Source: Nomia melanderi (taxonomy: Eukaryota; Arthropoda; Insecta; Hymenoptera; Halictidae). From it: 64,000 nt of DNA. Where the stretch lies: contig NW_027475160.1 in the NCBI RefSeq assembly GCF_051020985.1, forward strand, positions 124,001 to 188,000, given 5' to 3'. Positions 1-13,018 of this stretch are shown piece by piece. A program made the translations under genes and the position numbers. The notes beneath the pieces were generated by a model. It worked only from the letters and a program-made list of their open reading frames with translations, searched no databases and was not told where the DNA came from. Position 1 is the first letter of the stretch, and the number at the start of each line of letters is the position of its first letter.

Positions 1-2116
1 GTCTGTAGGAGGCCCTGGCGCATGAATCTGGGTAGCGGGAACGACCTCGGACCACCAGGGGCCGAGAAAACCACCGTCCCATGGGGCCGGACACTCAGGG
101 TCAGGAGGAAATCCAATATATATCTGGTGATATCTCGGGTGCTATTACAGATAGCACAACAAATCAAAGTGCATTATCTGCAGAACGCCCTGGCGCATGA
201 ATCTGCGCAGTGGGAACGACCTCGGACCACCAGGGGCGAGAAAACCACAGTCTCATGGGGCCGGACACTCAGGGTCAGGGGAAAATCCAATATATACCTG
301 GTGATATCTCGGGTGCAATTAGAGATAGCGCCATAAACCAAAGTGAATTATTTGCAGGAGGCCCTGGTGCATAAATCTGTGCAGCCGAAACGACCTCGGA
401 CCACCAGGGGCCGAGAAAACCACCGTCTCATGGGGCCGGACACTCAGGGTCAGGGAAAAATCCAATATATATCTGGTGATATCTAGGGTGCTATTACAGA
501 TAGCGCAATAAATCAAAGTGCATTGTCTGTAGGAGGCCCTGGCGCATGAATCTGGGTAGCGGGAACGACCTCGGACCACCAGGGGACGAGAAAACCACAG
601 TCGCATGGGGCCGGACACTCAGGGTCAGGGGAAAATCCAATATAAATCTGGTGATATCTCGGGTGCTATTAGAGATAGTGAAATAAACCAAAGTGAATTA
701 TCTGCAGGAGGCCCTGGCGCATGAATCTGTGCAGCGGGAACGACCTCGGACCACCAGGGGCCGAGAAAACCACAGTCTCATGGGGCCGGACACTCAGGGT
801 CAGGGGAAAATCCAATATATATCTGGTGATATCTTGGGTGCTATTACAGATAGCGCAATAAATCAAAGTGCATTGTCTGTAGGAGGCCCTGGCGCATCCA
901 TCTGCGAAGCGGGAACGACCTCGGACCACCAGGGGCCGAGAAAACCACCGTCTCATGGGGCCGGACACTCAGGGTCAGGAGGAAATCCAATATATATCTG
1001 ATGATATCTCGGGTGCTATTACAAACAGCACAACAAATCAAAGCGCATTATCTGCAGAACGCCCTGGCGCATGAATCTGCGCAGTGGGAACGACCTCGGA
1101 CCACCAGGGGCCGAGAAAACCACAGTCTCATGGGGCCGGACACTCAGGGTCAGGGGAAAATCCAATATAAATCTGGTGATATCTCGGGTGCTATTAGAGA
1201 TGGTGCAATAAACCAAAGTGAATTATCTGCAGGAGGCCCTGGCGCATAAATTTGTGCAGCGGGAACGACCTCGGACCACCAGGGGCCGAGAAAACCACCG
1301 TCTCGTGGGGCCGGACACTCAGGATCAGGGAAAAATCAAATATATATCTGGTGATATCTCGGGTGCTATTAGAGATAGCGCAATAAATCAAAGTGAATTA
1401 TCTGCAGGAGGCCCTGGCGCATGAATCTATGCAGCGGGAACGTCCTCGGACCACCAGGGGACGAGAAAACCACAGTCGCATGGGGCCGGACACTCAGGGT
1501 CAGGGAAAAATCCAATATATATCAGGTGATATCTCGGGTGCTATTACAGACAGCGCACTAAACCAAAGTGAATTATCTGCAGGGGGCCCTGGCGCATCAA
1601 TCTGTGTAGCGGGAACGACCTCGGACCACCAGGGGCCGAGAAATCCACAGACACATGGGGCCGGGCTGTCAGGGTGAGGTAAAAATCCAATATATATCTG
1701 GTGATATCTCCGGTGCTATTAGAGATAGCGCAATAAACCAAAGTGAATTATCTATAGGAGGCCCTGGCGCATGAATCTGTGCAGCGGGATCGACCTCGGA
1801 CCACGAGGGACCGAGAAAACCATCGACACATGGGGCCGGACTGTCAGGGTCAAGGAAAAATCCAATATATATCTGGTGGTATCTCGGGTGCTATTAGAGA
1901 TAGCGCAATAAATCAAAGCGCATTGCCTGTAGGAGGCCCTGGCGCATGAATCTGTGCAGCGGGATCGAACTCGTACCACCACGGGCCGAGAAAATCACCG
2001 TCTCATGGGGCCGGAGTGTCAGGGTCAGGGAAAAATGCAATATATATCTGGTGATATCTCGGGTGCTGTTAGAGATAGCGCAATAAATCAAATTGCATTG
2101 TCTGCAGGAGGCCCTA
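1..2116. repeat. Left section, about 12 satellite monomers
   Basis: Monomers here mostly carry the GTCTCATGG form of the variable segment and lack the divergent patch seen later. One five-monomer offset is visible: about 101-300 resembles about 975-1,174 at 874 bp, sharing AGGAGGAAATCC, the left half with AGCACAACAAATC, and CTGCAGAACGCCC. A single-base deletion near 231-236 (GGGGCGAG instead of GGGGCCGAG) is one of the small indels that make local period differ from 175. No gene is present. Confidence 0.85.
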
Positions 2117-2607
2117 GCGCATGAATCGGTGCAGCGGGAACGACCTCGGACCACCAGGTGCCGAGAAAACTACCGTCTCATGGGGCCGGACGCTCAGGGT
2201 CAGGGAAAAATCCAATATATATCTGGTGATATCTCGGGTGCTATTCCAGATAGCGCAATAAATCAAAGTGCATTGTCTCTAGGAGGCACTGGCGAATGAA
2301 TCTGTGCATCAGGAACGACCTCGGACCACCAGGCGCCGAGAAAATTGCAGATATTCGGAATCCGTAACCCAAGGTCATGTAAGAATCCAGCATATATCTG
2401 GTGATATCTCGGATGCTATTACAGATAGCGCAATAAACCGAAGTGAGTTGTCTGCAGGAAACCCTGGCGCATAAATCTGTACAGCGGGATCGACCGCGGA
2501 CCAAAAGGGACCGAGAAAACCATCGACACATGGGGCCGGGCACTCATGGTCAGGGAAAAATCCAATATATATCTGGTGATATCTCGGGTGCTATTACAGA
2601 TAGCGCA
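2117..2607. repeat. Four-monomer segmental duplication, copy 1 (offset 699 bp)
   Basis: This segment begins at a monomer with GAATCGGTGCAGCGGG and CCAGGTGCCGAG. It includes a divergent patch at 2,345-2,396 flanked by the unusual CATCAGGAACGACC and CCAGGCGCCGAG, and it matches 2,816-3,306 with only scattered substitutions. The rare shared variants, not the general satellite similarity, show that one is a copy of the other. Confidence 0.8.
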
Positions 2608-2815
2608 ATAAATCAAACTGCATTCTCTGTAGGAGGCCCTGGCGCATGAATCTGTGCAGCGTGATCGACCTCGGACCACCAGGGGCCGAGAAAACTACCG
2701 TCTCATGGGGCCGGACTGTCAGGGTCAGGGGAAATCCAATATATATCTAGTGATATCTCGGGTGCTATTACAGATAGCGCAATAAATCAAACTGCATTGT
2801 CTGCAGGAGGCCCTG

Positions 2816-3306
2816 GCGCATGAATCGGTGCAGCGGGAACGACCTCGGACCACCAGGTGCCGAGAAAACTACCGTCTCATGGGGCCGGACGCTCAGGGTC
2901 AGGGAAAAATCCAATATATATCTGGTGATATCTCGGGTGCTATTCCAGATAGCGCAATAAATCAAAGTGCATTGTCTCTAGGAGGCACTGGTGAATGAAT
3001 CTGTGCATCAGGAACGACCTCGGACCACCAGGCGCCGAGAAAATTGCAGATATTCGGAATCCGTCACCCAAGGTCATGTAAGAATCCAGCATATATCTGG
3101 TGATATCTCGGATGCTATTACAGATAGCGCAATAAACCGAAGTGAATTGTCTGCAGGAAACCCTGGCGCATAAATCTGTACAGCGGGATCGACCTCGGAC
3201 CAAAAGGGACCGAGAAAACCATCGACACATGGGGCCGGGCACTCATGGTCAGGGAAAAATCCAATATATATCTGGTGATATCTCGGGTGCTATTACAGAT
3301 AGCGCA
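2816..3306. repeat. Four-monomer segmental duplication, copy 2 (offset 699 bp)
   Basis: Second copy of 2,117-2,607. It shares the rare CATCAGGAACG and ACCAAAAGGGACC variants. The match ends near 3,306, where the next left half switches from ATCAAACTGCATTCTC to ACCAAAGTGAATTGTC. Copies differ at a few bases, for instance CCGTAACCC in copy 1 against CCGTCACCC here. Confidence 0.8.
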
Positions 3307-4033
3307 ATAAACCAAAGTGAATTGTCTGCAGGAATCCCTGGCGCATAAAACTGTTCAATGGGATCGACCTCGGACAACCGGGGGCCGAGAAAACCACCGT
3401 CTCATGGGGCCGGACACTCAGTGTCAGGGGAAAATCCAATATATATCTGGTGATATCTCGGGTGCCATTAGACATAGCGAAATAAATCAAAGTGCATTGT
3501 CTGCAGGACGCCCTGGCGCACGAATCCGTGCAGCGGGAACGGCCTCGCACCACCAGGGGCCGAGAAAACCGCCGTCTCATGGGGTCGGACACACAGGGCC
3601 AGGGAAAAATCCAATATAAATCTGGTGATATCAAGCTGCTATTACAGATAGCGCAATAAATCAAAGTGCATTGTCTGTAGGAGGCCCTGGCGCATGAATC
3701 TGTGCAATGGGATCGACCTCGGACCAACAGGGGCCGACAAAATCACCGTCTCATGGGGCCGGACACTCAGGGTCAGGGGAAAATCCAATATATATCTGGT
3801 GATATCTCGGGTGCTATTAGAGATAGCCCAATAAATCAAAGTGCATTGTCTCTAAGAGGCACTGGCGCATGAATCTGTGCAGCGGTATCGACCTCGGACC
3901 ACCAGGGGCCGAGAAAACCACCGACACATGGGGCCGGACACTCAGGGTCGGGGAAAAATCCAATATATATCTGGTGATATCTCGGGTGCTATTAGAGATA
4001 GCGCAATAAATCAAAGTGTATTGTCTGTAGGAG

Positions 4034-4342
4034 GCCCTGGTGCATGAATCTGTGCAGCGGGAACTACCTCGGACCACCAGGGGCAGAGAAAATTTCAGAT
4101 ATTCGGAATCCGTTACCCAAGATCATGTTAAAATCCAATATATATCCGGTGATATCTCGGGTGGTATTACAGATAGCGCAATAAACCAAAGTGCATTATC
4201 TGCAGGAGGCACTGGCGCATGAATCTGTGCAGCGGGATCGACCTCGGACCACCAGGGGCCGAGAAAATCACCGTCTCATGGGGTCGGACACTCAGGGACA
4301 GGGAAAACTCCAATATATATCTGGTGATATCTCGGGTGCTAT
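4034..4342. repeat. Dispersed duplication, copy 1 (offset 1,400 bp)
   Basis: Contains CTGGTGCATG, the rare GGGAACTACCTCGG, a divergent patch with TTTCAGATATTCGG and GATCATGTTAAAATCC, then a monomer with CAGGGACAGGGAAAACTCC. All recur in the same order at 5,434-5,742, eight monomers away. The match stops where ATTAGAG meets ATTACAG. Confidence 0.75.
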
Positions 4343-5433
4343 TAGAGATAGCGCAATAAACCAAAGTGAATTATCTATAGGAGGCCCCGGCGAATAAATC
4401 TGTGCAGCGGGATCGATCTCGGACCACCAGGGGCCGAGAAAACCACAGTCTCATGGGGCCGGGCACTCAGGATCAGGGGAAAATCCAATATTAATCTGGT
4501 GATATCTCGGGTGCTATTACAGATAGCGCACTAAACCAAAGTGAATTATCTTCAGGGGGACCTAGCGCATGAATCTGTGCAGCGGGAACGTTGTCGGTCC
4601 ACCAGGGGCCGAGAAAACCGCCGACACATGGGGCCGGACTGTCAGGGTCAGGGAAACATCCAATATATATCTGGTGATATCTCGGGTGCTATTAGAGATA
4701 GCGCAATAAACCGAAGTGAATTATCTATAGGAGGCCCTGTCGCATCAATCTGTGCAGCGGGATCGATCTCGGACCACCAGGGGCCGAGAAAACCACAGTC
4801 TCATGGGGCCGGGCACTCAGGGTCAGGGGAAAATCCAATATATATCTGGTGATATCTCGGGTGCTATTACAGATAGCGGAATAAATCAAAGTGCATTGTC
4901 TGTAGGAGGCCCAGGCGCATGAACCTGTGCAGCGGGTACGACCTCGGACCACCAGGGGCCGAGAAAACCACCGACACATGGGGCCGGACACTCAGGGTCG
5001 GGGAAAAATTCAATATATATCTGGTGATATCTCGGGTGCTATTAGAGATAGCGCAATAAACCAAAGTGCATTGTCTGTAGGAGGCCCTGGCGCAGGAATC
5101 AGTGCAGCGGGAACGACCTCGGACCACCAGGGGCCGAGAAAACCACCGACACATGGGGCCGGACTGTCAGGGTCAGGGAAAAATCCAATGTATATCTGGT
5201 GATATCTCGGGTGCTATTAGAGAAAGCGCAATAAACCAAAGTGCATTGCCTGCAGCTGGCCCTGGCGCATGAATCAGTGCAGCGGGAACGACCTCGGACC
5301 ACCAGGGGCCGAGAAAACCACCGTCTCATGGGGTCGGACACTCAGGGTCAGGGAAAAATCCAATCTATATCTGGTGATATCTCGGGTGCTATTAGAGATA
5401 GCGCAATAAATCAAAGTGAATTATCTGCAGGGG

Positions 5434-5742
5434 GCCCTGGTGCATGAATCTGTGCAGCGGGAACTACCTCGGACCACCAGGGGCCGAGAAAATTTCAGAT
5501 ATTCGGAATCCGTTACGCAAGATCATGTTAAAATCCAATATATATCTGGTGATATCTCGGGTGCTATTACAGATAGCGCAATAAACCAAAGTGCATTATC
5601 TGCAGGAGGCACTGGCGCATGAATCTGTGCAGAGGGATCGACCTCGGACCACCAGGGGCCGAGAAAATCACCGTCTCATGGGGTAGGACACTCAGGGACA
5701 GGGAAAACTCCAATATATATGTGGTGATATCTCGGGTGCTAT
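5434..5742. repeat. Dispersed duplication, copy 2 (offset 1,400 bp)
   Basis: Partner of 4,034-4,342. It differs at scattered bases, including GTTACGCAAG against GTTACCCAAG and GGGGTAGGAC against GGGGTCGGAC. Confidence 0.75.
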
Positions 5743-7201
5743 TACAGATAGCGCAATAAACCAAAGTGCATTGTCTGTAGGAGGCCCTGGCGCATGAATC
5801 TGTGCAGCGGGATCGACCTCGGACCACCAGGGGCCGAGAAAACCACCGACACATGGGGCCGGACACTCATGGTCGGGGAAAAATTCAATATATATCTGGT
5901 GATATCTCGTGTGCTATTAGAGATAGCGCAATAAACCAAAGTGCATTGTCTGTAGGAGGCCCTGGCGCAGGAATCAGTGCAGCGGGGACGACCTCGGACC
6001 ACCAGGGGCCGAGAAAACCACCGACACATGGGGCCGGACACTCAGGGTCAGGGAAAAATCCAATATATATCTGGAGATATCTCGGGTGCTATTAGAGATA
6101 CCGCAATAAATCAAAGTGAATTATCTGCAGGGGGCCCTGGTGCATGAATCTGTGCAGCGGGAACGACCTCGGACCACCAGGGGCCGAGAAAACCACCGTC
6201 TCATGGGGTGGGACACTCAGGGTCAGGGAAAAATCCAATATATATCTGGTGATATCTCCGGTGCTATTAGAGATAGCGCAATAAACCAAAGTGCATTGTC
6301 TATAGGAGGCCCTGGCGCATGAATCTGTGCAGCGGGATCGACCTCGGACCACGAGGGACCGAGAAAACCATCGACACATGGGGCCGGACTGTCAGGGTCA
6401 GGGATAAATCCAATATATATCTGGTGATATCTCGGGTGCTATTAGAGATAGCGCAATAAACCAAAGTGCATTGTCTGCAGGAGGACCTAGCGCATGAATC
6501 TGTGCAGCGGGAACGACCTCGGACCACCAGGGGCCGAGAAAATTTCAGATATTCGGAATCCGACACCCAAGATCATGTTAAAATCCAATATATATCTGGT
6601 GATATCTCGGGTGCTATTAGAGATAGCGAAAGAAATCAAAGTGCATTGTCTGCAGGAGGCCCTGGCGCATGAATCTTTGCAGCGGGAACGACCTCGGACC
6701 TCCAGGGGCCGAGAAAACCACCGACACATGGGGCCGGACTGTCAGGGTCAGGGAAAAATTCAATATATATCCGGTGATATCTCGGGTGCTATTAGAGATA
6801 GCGCAATAAACCAAAGTGCATTGTCTGTAGGAGGCCCTGGCGCAGGAATCAGTGCAGCGGGAACGACCTCGGATCACCAGGGGCCGAGAAAACCACCGAC
6901 ACATGGGGTCGGACACTCAGGGTCAGGGAAAAATCCAATATATATCTGGTGATATCTCGGGTGCTATTAGAGATAGCGCAATAAATCAAAGTGAATTATC
7001 TGCAGGGGGCCCTGGTGCATGAATCTGTGCAGCGGGAACGACCTCGGACCACCACGGGCCGAGAAAATTTCAGATATTCGGAATCCGTCACCCAAGATCA
7101 TGTTAAAATCCAATATATATCTGGTGATATCTCTGGTGCTATTAGAGATAGCGAAATAAATCAAAGTGCATTGTCTGCAGGAGGCACTGGCGCATGAATC
7201 T

Positions 7202-7449
7202 GTGCAGCGGGAACGACCTCGGACCACCAGGGGCCGAGAAAACCACCGCCACATGGGGTCGGACTGTCAGGGTCAGGGATAAATCCAATATATATCTGGT
7301 GATATCTCGGGTGCAATTAGAGGTAGCGCAATAAATCAAAGTGCATTGTCTGCAGGAGGCCCTAGCGCATGAATGTGTGCAGTGGGAACGACTTCGGAAC
7401 ACCAAGGGCCGAGAAAATCACCGCCTCATGGGGCCGGACTGTCAGGGTC
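7202..7449. repeat. Five-monomer-offset duplication, copy 1 (offset 875 bp)
   Basis: Shares with 8,077-8,324 the rare run of variants GCCACATGGGGTCGG, CAGGGATAAATCC, GTGCAATTAGAGGTAGC and GAATGTGTGCAGTGGG. A related monomer with GAATGTGTGCAGTGGG also occurs near 7,720, 350 bp downstream of the one here. Confidence 0.75.
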
Positions 7450-8076
7450 GGGGAAAAATTCAATATATATCTGGTGATATCTCGTGTGCTATTAGAGAGA
7501 GCGCAATAAACCAAAGTGCATTGTCTGTAGGAGGCCCTGGCGCAGGAATCAGTGCAGGGGGAACGATCTCGGACCACCAGGGGCCGAGAAAACCACCGAC
7601 ACATGGGGCCGGACTGTCAGGGTCAGGGAAAAATCCAATATATATCTGGTGATATCTCGGGTGCTATTAGAGATAGCGCAATAACCCAAAGTGCATTGTC
7701 TGCAGGAGGCCCTAGCGCATGAATGTGTGCAGTGGGAACGACTTCGGACCACCAACGGCCGAGAAAATCACCGCCTCATGGGGCCGGACTGTCAGGGTCA
7801 GGGAAAAATCCAATATATATCTGGTGATATCTCTGGTGCTATTAGAGATAGCGCAATAAACCAAAGTGCATTGTCTGTAGGAGGCCCTGGCGCAGGAATC
7901 AGTGCAGCGGGAACGACCTCGGACCACCAGGGGCCGAGAAAACCACCGCCACATGGGGCCGGACACTCAGGGTCGGGGAAAAATTCAATATATATCTGGT
8001 GATATCTCGGGTGCTATTAGAGATAGCGCAATAACCCAAAGTGCATTGTCTGTAGGAGGCCCTGGCGCAGGAATCA

Positions 8077-8324
8077 GTGCAGCGGGAACGACCTCGGACC
8101 ACCAGGGGCCGAGAAAACCACCGCCACATGGGGTCGGACTGTCAGGGTCAGGGATAAATCCAATATATATCTGGTGATATCTCGGGTGCAATTAGAGGTA
8201 GCGCAATAAATCAAAGTGCATTGTCTGCAGGAGGCCCTAGCGCATGAATGTGTGCAGTGGGAACGACTTCGGACCACCAAGGGCCGAGAAAATCACCGCC
8301 TCATGGGGCCGGACTGTCAGGGTC
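8077..8324. repeat. Five-monomer-offset duplication, copy 2 (offset 875 bp)
   Basis: Partner of 7,202-7,449. It differs by TTCGGACCACC against TTCGGAACACC and ends where GTCAGGG here is GTCGGGG in the other copy. Confidence 0.75.
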
Positions 8325-10109
8325 AGGGAAAAATCCAATATATATCTGGTGATATCTCGGGTGCTCTTACAGATAGCGCAATAAATCAAAGTGCATTGTC
8401 TGTAGGAGGCCCTGGCGCATGAATCTGTGCAGCGGGATCGACCTCGGACCACCAGGGGCCGAGAAAATCAAAGTCTCATGGGGCCGGACTGTCAGGGTCA
8501 GGGAAAAATCCAATATGAATCTGGTGATATCTCGGGTGCTATTAGAGATAGCGCAATAAATCAAAGTGAATTATCTGCAGGGGGCCCGGCCGCATGAATC
8601 TGTGCAGCGGGAACGACCTCGGAACAGCAGGGGCCGAGAGAACCACCGTCTCATGGGGTGGGACACTCAGGGTCAGGGAAAAATCCAATATATATCTGGT
8701 GATATCTCGGGTGCTATTACAGATAGCGCAATAAATCATGGTGCATTGTCTGTAGGAGGACCTGGCGCATGAATCTGGGCAGCGGGAACGACCTCGGACC
8801 ACAAGGGTCCGAGAAAACAACCGACTCATGCGGCCGGACAATCAGGGTCAGGGGAAAATCCAATATATATCTGGGGATATCTCGGGTGCTATTAGAGATA
8901 GCGCAATAAGCCAAAGTGCATTGTCTGCAGCTGGCCCTGGCGCATGAATCTGTGCAGCGGGAACGACCTTGGACCACCAGGGGCCGAGGAAACCACCGAC
9001 ACATGGGGCCGGACACTCAGGGTCGGGGAAAAATTCAATGTATATCCGGTGATATCTCGGGTGCTATTAGAGATAGCGCAATAAACCAAAGTGCATTGTC
9101 TGTAGGAGGCCCTGGCGCAGGAATCAGTGCAGCGGGAACGACCTCGGACCACCAGGGGCGAGAAAACCACCGACACATGGGGTCGGACACTCAGGGTCAG
9201 GGAAAAATCCAATATATATCTGGTGATATCTCGGGTGCTATTACAGATAGCGCAATAAATCAAAGTGCATTGTCTGTAGGGGGCCCTGGCACATGAATCT
9301 CTGCAGCGGGAACGACCTCGGACCACCAGGGGCCGAGGAAACCATCGACACATGGGGCCGGACTGTCAGGGTCAAGGAAAAATCCAATATATATCTGGTG
9401 ATATCTCGGGTGCTATTAGAGATAGCGCAATAAATCAAAGTGCATTGTCTGTAGGAGGCCCTGGCGCATGAATATGAGCAGCGGGATCGACGTCGGACTA
9501 CCACGGGCCGAGAAAATCACCGTCTCATGGGGCCGGAGTGTCAGGGTCAGGGAAAAATGCAATATATATCTGGTGATATCTCGGGTGCTATTAGAGATAG
9601 CGCAATAAATCAAAGTGCATTGTCTGTAGGAGGCACTGGCGAATGAATCTGTGCAGCAGGAACGACCTGGGACCACCAGGCGCCGAGAAAATAACAGATA
9701 TATGGAATCCGTCACCCAGTGTCATGTAAAAATCCAGCATATGTCTGGTGATATCTCGCGTGCTATTACAGATAGCGCAATATACCAAAGTGAATTGTCT
9801 GCAGGAAGCCCTGGCGCATGAATCTGTGCAGCGGGAACGACCTCCGACCACCAGGGGCCGAGAAAACCACCGTCTCATGGGGTCGGACTGTCAGGGTCAG
9901 GGATAAATCCAATATATATCTGGTGATATCTCGGGTGCTATTACAGATAGCGCAATAAATCAAACTGCATTTTCTGTAGGAGGCCCTGGCGCATGAATCT
10001 GTGCAGCGGGATCGACGTCGGATCACCAGGGGCCGAGAAAACCACCAACACATGGGGCCGGACAATCAGCGTCAGGGGAAAATCCAATATATATCTGGTG
10101 ATATCTCGG

Positions 10110-10455
10110 GTGCTATTACAGATAGCGCAATAAATCAAAGTGCATTGTCTGTAGGAGGCCCTGGCATATGAATCTGTGCAGCGGGAACGACCTCGGACCA
10201 CCAGGGGCCGAGAAAACCACCGTCTCATGGGGCCGGACACTCAGGTTCGGGGAAAAATCCAATATATATCTGGTGATATCTCGGGTCCTGTTAGAGATAG
10301 CGCGATAAATCAAAGTGAATTATCTGTAGGAGGCCCTGGCGCATGAATCCGTGCAGCGGGAACGACCTCGGACCACCAGGGGGCGAGATAACTACCGTCT
10401 TATGGGGCCGGACACTCAGGGTCAGGGAAAAATCCAATATATATCAGGTGATATC
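10110..10455. repeat. Five-monomer-offset duplication, copy 1 (offset 875 bp)
   Basis: Includes a monomer with the rare left half GGGTCCTGTTAGAGATAGC, GCGATAAATC, and a right half with CCAGGGGGCGAGATAACTACC and GTCTTATGG. The same order occurs at 10,985-11,330. Sequence ends matching at CAGGTGATATC followed by TCGGG here and ACGGA in the partner. Confidence 0.8.
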
Positions 10456-10984
10456 TCGGGTGCTATTAGAGATAGCGCAATAAATCAAAGTGCATTGCCT
10501 GTAGGAGGCCCTGGCGCATGAATCTGTGCAGCGGGATCGACCTCGGACCACCAGGGGCCGAGAAAATCACCGTCTCATGGGGCCGGACTGTCAGGGTCAG
10601 GGAAAACTCCAATATATATCTGGTGATATCTCGGGTGCTAATAGAGATAGCATAATAAACCAAGGTGCATTGTCTGCTGAAGGCCCATGCGCATGAATCT
10701 GTGCAGCGGGAACGACCTCGGACCACCAGGGGCCGAGAAAACCACCGTCTCATGGGGCCGGACACTCAGTGTCAGTGGAAAATCCAATATATATCTGGTG
10801 ATATCTCGGGTGCTATTACAGATAACGCAATAAATCAAAGTGCATTGTCTGTAGGAGGCCCTGGCGCATGAATCTGTGCGGCGGGATCGTCCTCGGACCA
10901 CGAGGGGCCGAGAAAACCACCGTCTCATGGGGCCGGACTGTCAGGGTCAGTTAAAAATCCAATATATATCAGGTGATATCACGG

Positions 10985-11330
10985 GTTCTATTACAGATAG
11001 CGCAATAAATCAAAGTGCATTGTCTGTAGGAGGCCCTGGCGCATGAATCTGTGCAGCGGGAACGACCTCCGACCACCAGGGGCCGAGAAAACCACCGTCT
11101 CATGGGGCCGGACACTCAGGGTCGGGGAAAAATCCAATATATATCTGGTGATATCTCGGGTCCTGTTAGAGATAGCGCGATAAATCAAAGTGAATTATCT
11201 GTAGGAGGCCCTGGCGCATGAATCCGTGCAGCGGGAACGACCTCGGACCACCAGGGGGCGAGATAACTACCGTCTTATGGGGCCGGACACTCAGGGTCAG
11301 GGAAAAATCCAATATATATCAGGTGATATC
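10985..11330. repeat. Five-monomer-offset duplication, copy 2 (offset 875 bp)
   Basis: Partner of 10,110-10,455, with the same CCTGTTAGAG left half and AGATAACTACCGTCTTATGG segment. It differs at the first monomer (GGCGCATG here, GGCATATG there; CTCCGACC here, CTCGGACC there). Confidence 0.8.
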
Positions 11331-11524
11331 ACGGATGCTATTACAGATAGCGCAATAAATCAAAGTCCATTGTCTGCAGGAGGCCCTAGCGCATGAATCT
11401 GTGCAGCGGGATCGTCCTCGGACCACCAGGGGCCGAGAAAACCACCGTCTTATGGGATCGGAAACTCAGGGTCAGGAAAAAATCCAATATATATCTGGTG
11501 ATATCTCGGGTGCTATTACAGACA

Positions 11525-13018
11525 GCGCAATAAATCAAACTGCATTCTCTGTAGGAGGCCCCGGCGCATGAATATGTGCAGCGGGATCGACCTCGGACCA
11601 CCAGGGGCCGAGAAAACTACCGTCTCATGGGGCCGGACTGTCAGGGTCAGGGGAAATCCAATATATATCTAGTGATATCTCGGGTGCTATTACAGATAGC
11701 GCAATAAATCAAACTGCATTTTCTGTAGGAGGCCCTGGCGCATGAATCTGTGCAGCGGGATCGACCTCGGACCACCAGGGGCCGAGAAAACCACCGACAC
11801 GTGGGGCCGGACAATCAGGGTCAGGGGAAAATCCAATATATATCTGGTGATATCTCGGGTGCTATTACAGATAGCGCAATAAATCAAAGTGAACTATCTG
11901 CAGGAGGCCCTGGAACATGAATCTGTGCAGCGGGAACGACCTCGGACCACTAGGGGCCTAGAAAACCACCGTCTCATGGGGCCGGACACTCAGGGTCAGG
12001 GGAAAATCCAATATATATCTGGTGATATCTCGGATGCTATTACAGATAGCGCAATAAATCAAAGTCCATTGTCTGCAGGAGGGCCTAGCGCATGAATCTG
12101 TGCAGCGGGATCGTCCTCGGACCACCAGGGGCCGAGAAAACCACCGTTTCATGGGATCGGACACTCAGGGTCAGGGAAAAATCCAATATATATCTGGTGA
12201 TATCTCGGGTGCTATTAGAGATAGCGCAATAAATCAAAGTGCATTGTCTGCAGGAGGCCCTAGCGCATGAATCCGTGCAGCGGGAACGACCTCGGACCAC
12301 CAGGGGCCGAGGAAACTACCGTCTCATGGGGCCGGACGCTCAGGGTCAGGAAAAATCCAATATATATCTGGTGATATCTCGGGTGCTATTACAGATAGCG
12401 CAATAAATCAAACAGCATTTTCTGTAGGAGGCCCTGGCGCATGAATCTGTGCAGCGGGATCGAGCTCGGACCACCAGGGGCCGAGAAAACCACCGACACA
12501 TGGGGCCGGACAATCAGGGTCAGGGGAAAATCCAATATATATCTGGTGATATCTCGGGTGCTATTACAGATAGCGCAATAAACCAAAGTGAATTATCTAT
12601 AGGAGGCCCTGGCGCATGTATCTGTGCAGCGGGATCGACCTCGGACCACCACGGGCCGAGAAAATCACCGTCTCATGGGGCCGGAGTGTCAGGGTCAGGG
12701 AAAAATGCAACATATATCTGGTGATATCTCGGGTGCTATTAGAGATAGCGCAATAAATCAAAGTGCATCGTCTGCAGGAGGACCTAGCGCATGAATCGGT
12801 GCAGCGGGAACGACCTCGGACCTCCAGGGGCCGAGAAAACTACCGTCTCATGGGGCCGGACGCTCAGGGTCACGAAAAATCCAATATATATCTGGTGATA
12901 TCTCGGGTGCTATTACAGATAGCGCAATAAATCAAACTGCATTTTCTGTAGGAGGCCCTGGCGCATGAATCTGTGCAGCGGGATCGACCTCGGACCACCA
13001 GGGGCCGAGAAAACCACC
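11525..13018. repeat. Twelve-monomer-offset block, copy 1 (offset 2,097 bp)
   Basis: About 1.49 kb that reappears at 13,622-15,115. Diagnostic shared variants are GGCCCCGGCGCATGAATATG, CAGGGGAAATCC with ATCTAGTG, GACACGTGG, GGAACATG with CCACTAGGGGCCTAG, GAGGGCCTAGCG, and GATCGAGCTCGG. The offset equals 12 monomers of mean 174.75 bp, so several one-base deletions are fixed inside the block. I saw only isolated differences, such as GATAGCGC here against GATAGCTC in copy 2. Confidence 0.85.

Larger units (their letters stand above)
2345..7115 (+). repeat. Divergent-patch monomers, cluster 1 (six patches)
   Basis: In these monomers bases ~117-165 of the unit are replaced by an unlike sequence of the same length, with TACAGATATTCGGAATCCG as its core, then CACCCAAGGTCATG and AAAATCCAGCATAT, while both flanks remain ordinary. 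Patches lie at 2,345-2,396, 3,044-3,095, 4,093-4,140, 5,493-5,540, 6,543-6,590 and 7,068-7,115. The last four form a subtype with TTTCAGATATTC and GATCATGTTAAAATCC, which rejoins the ordinary CCAATATATAT end. Spacings after the third are 1,400, 1,050 and 525 bp. The core holds a small dyad, CGGA-A-TCCG. Confidence 0.85.
3307..9690. repeat. Mixed satellite section with a local GCAGGAATCAG variant
   Basis: About 36 monomers with three alternating variable segments: GTCTCATGG, GACACATGG/GACTGTCAGG, and the divergent patch. A variant that replaces GGCGCATGAATC by GGCGCAGGAATCAG occurs seven times, near 5,091, 5,966, 6,841, 7,541, 7,891, 8,066 and 9,116, and I saw it nowhere else. A GGTCGGGGAAAAATTC variant is also common in this section. 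A one-base deletion near 9,156 (GGGGCGAG) merges two reading frames into a 153-codon minus-strand frame with no coding meaning. Confidence 0.85.

Noticed and set aside
2345..2396. Canonical CENP-B box in the divergent patch (ATTCGGAATCCG)
   Set aside because: TTCG is present, but the required A and CGGG are not at the right spacing. No exact nine-of-nine CENP-B box was seen anywhere in the window.
8892..9353. 153-codon minus-strand frame
   Set aside because: It is produced by a one-base deletion (GGGGCGAG) near 9,156 that fuses two frames. The same peptide segments occur throughout the array.
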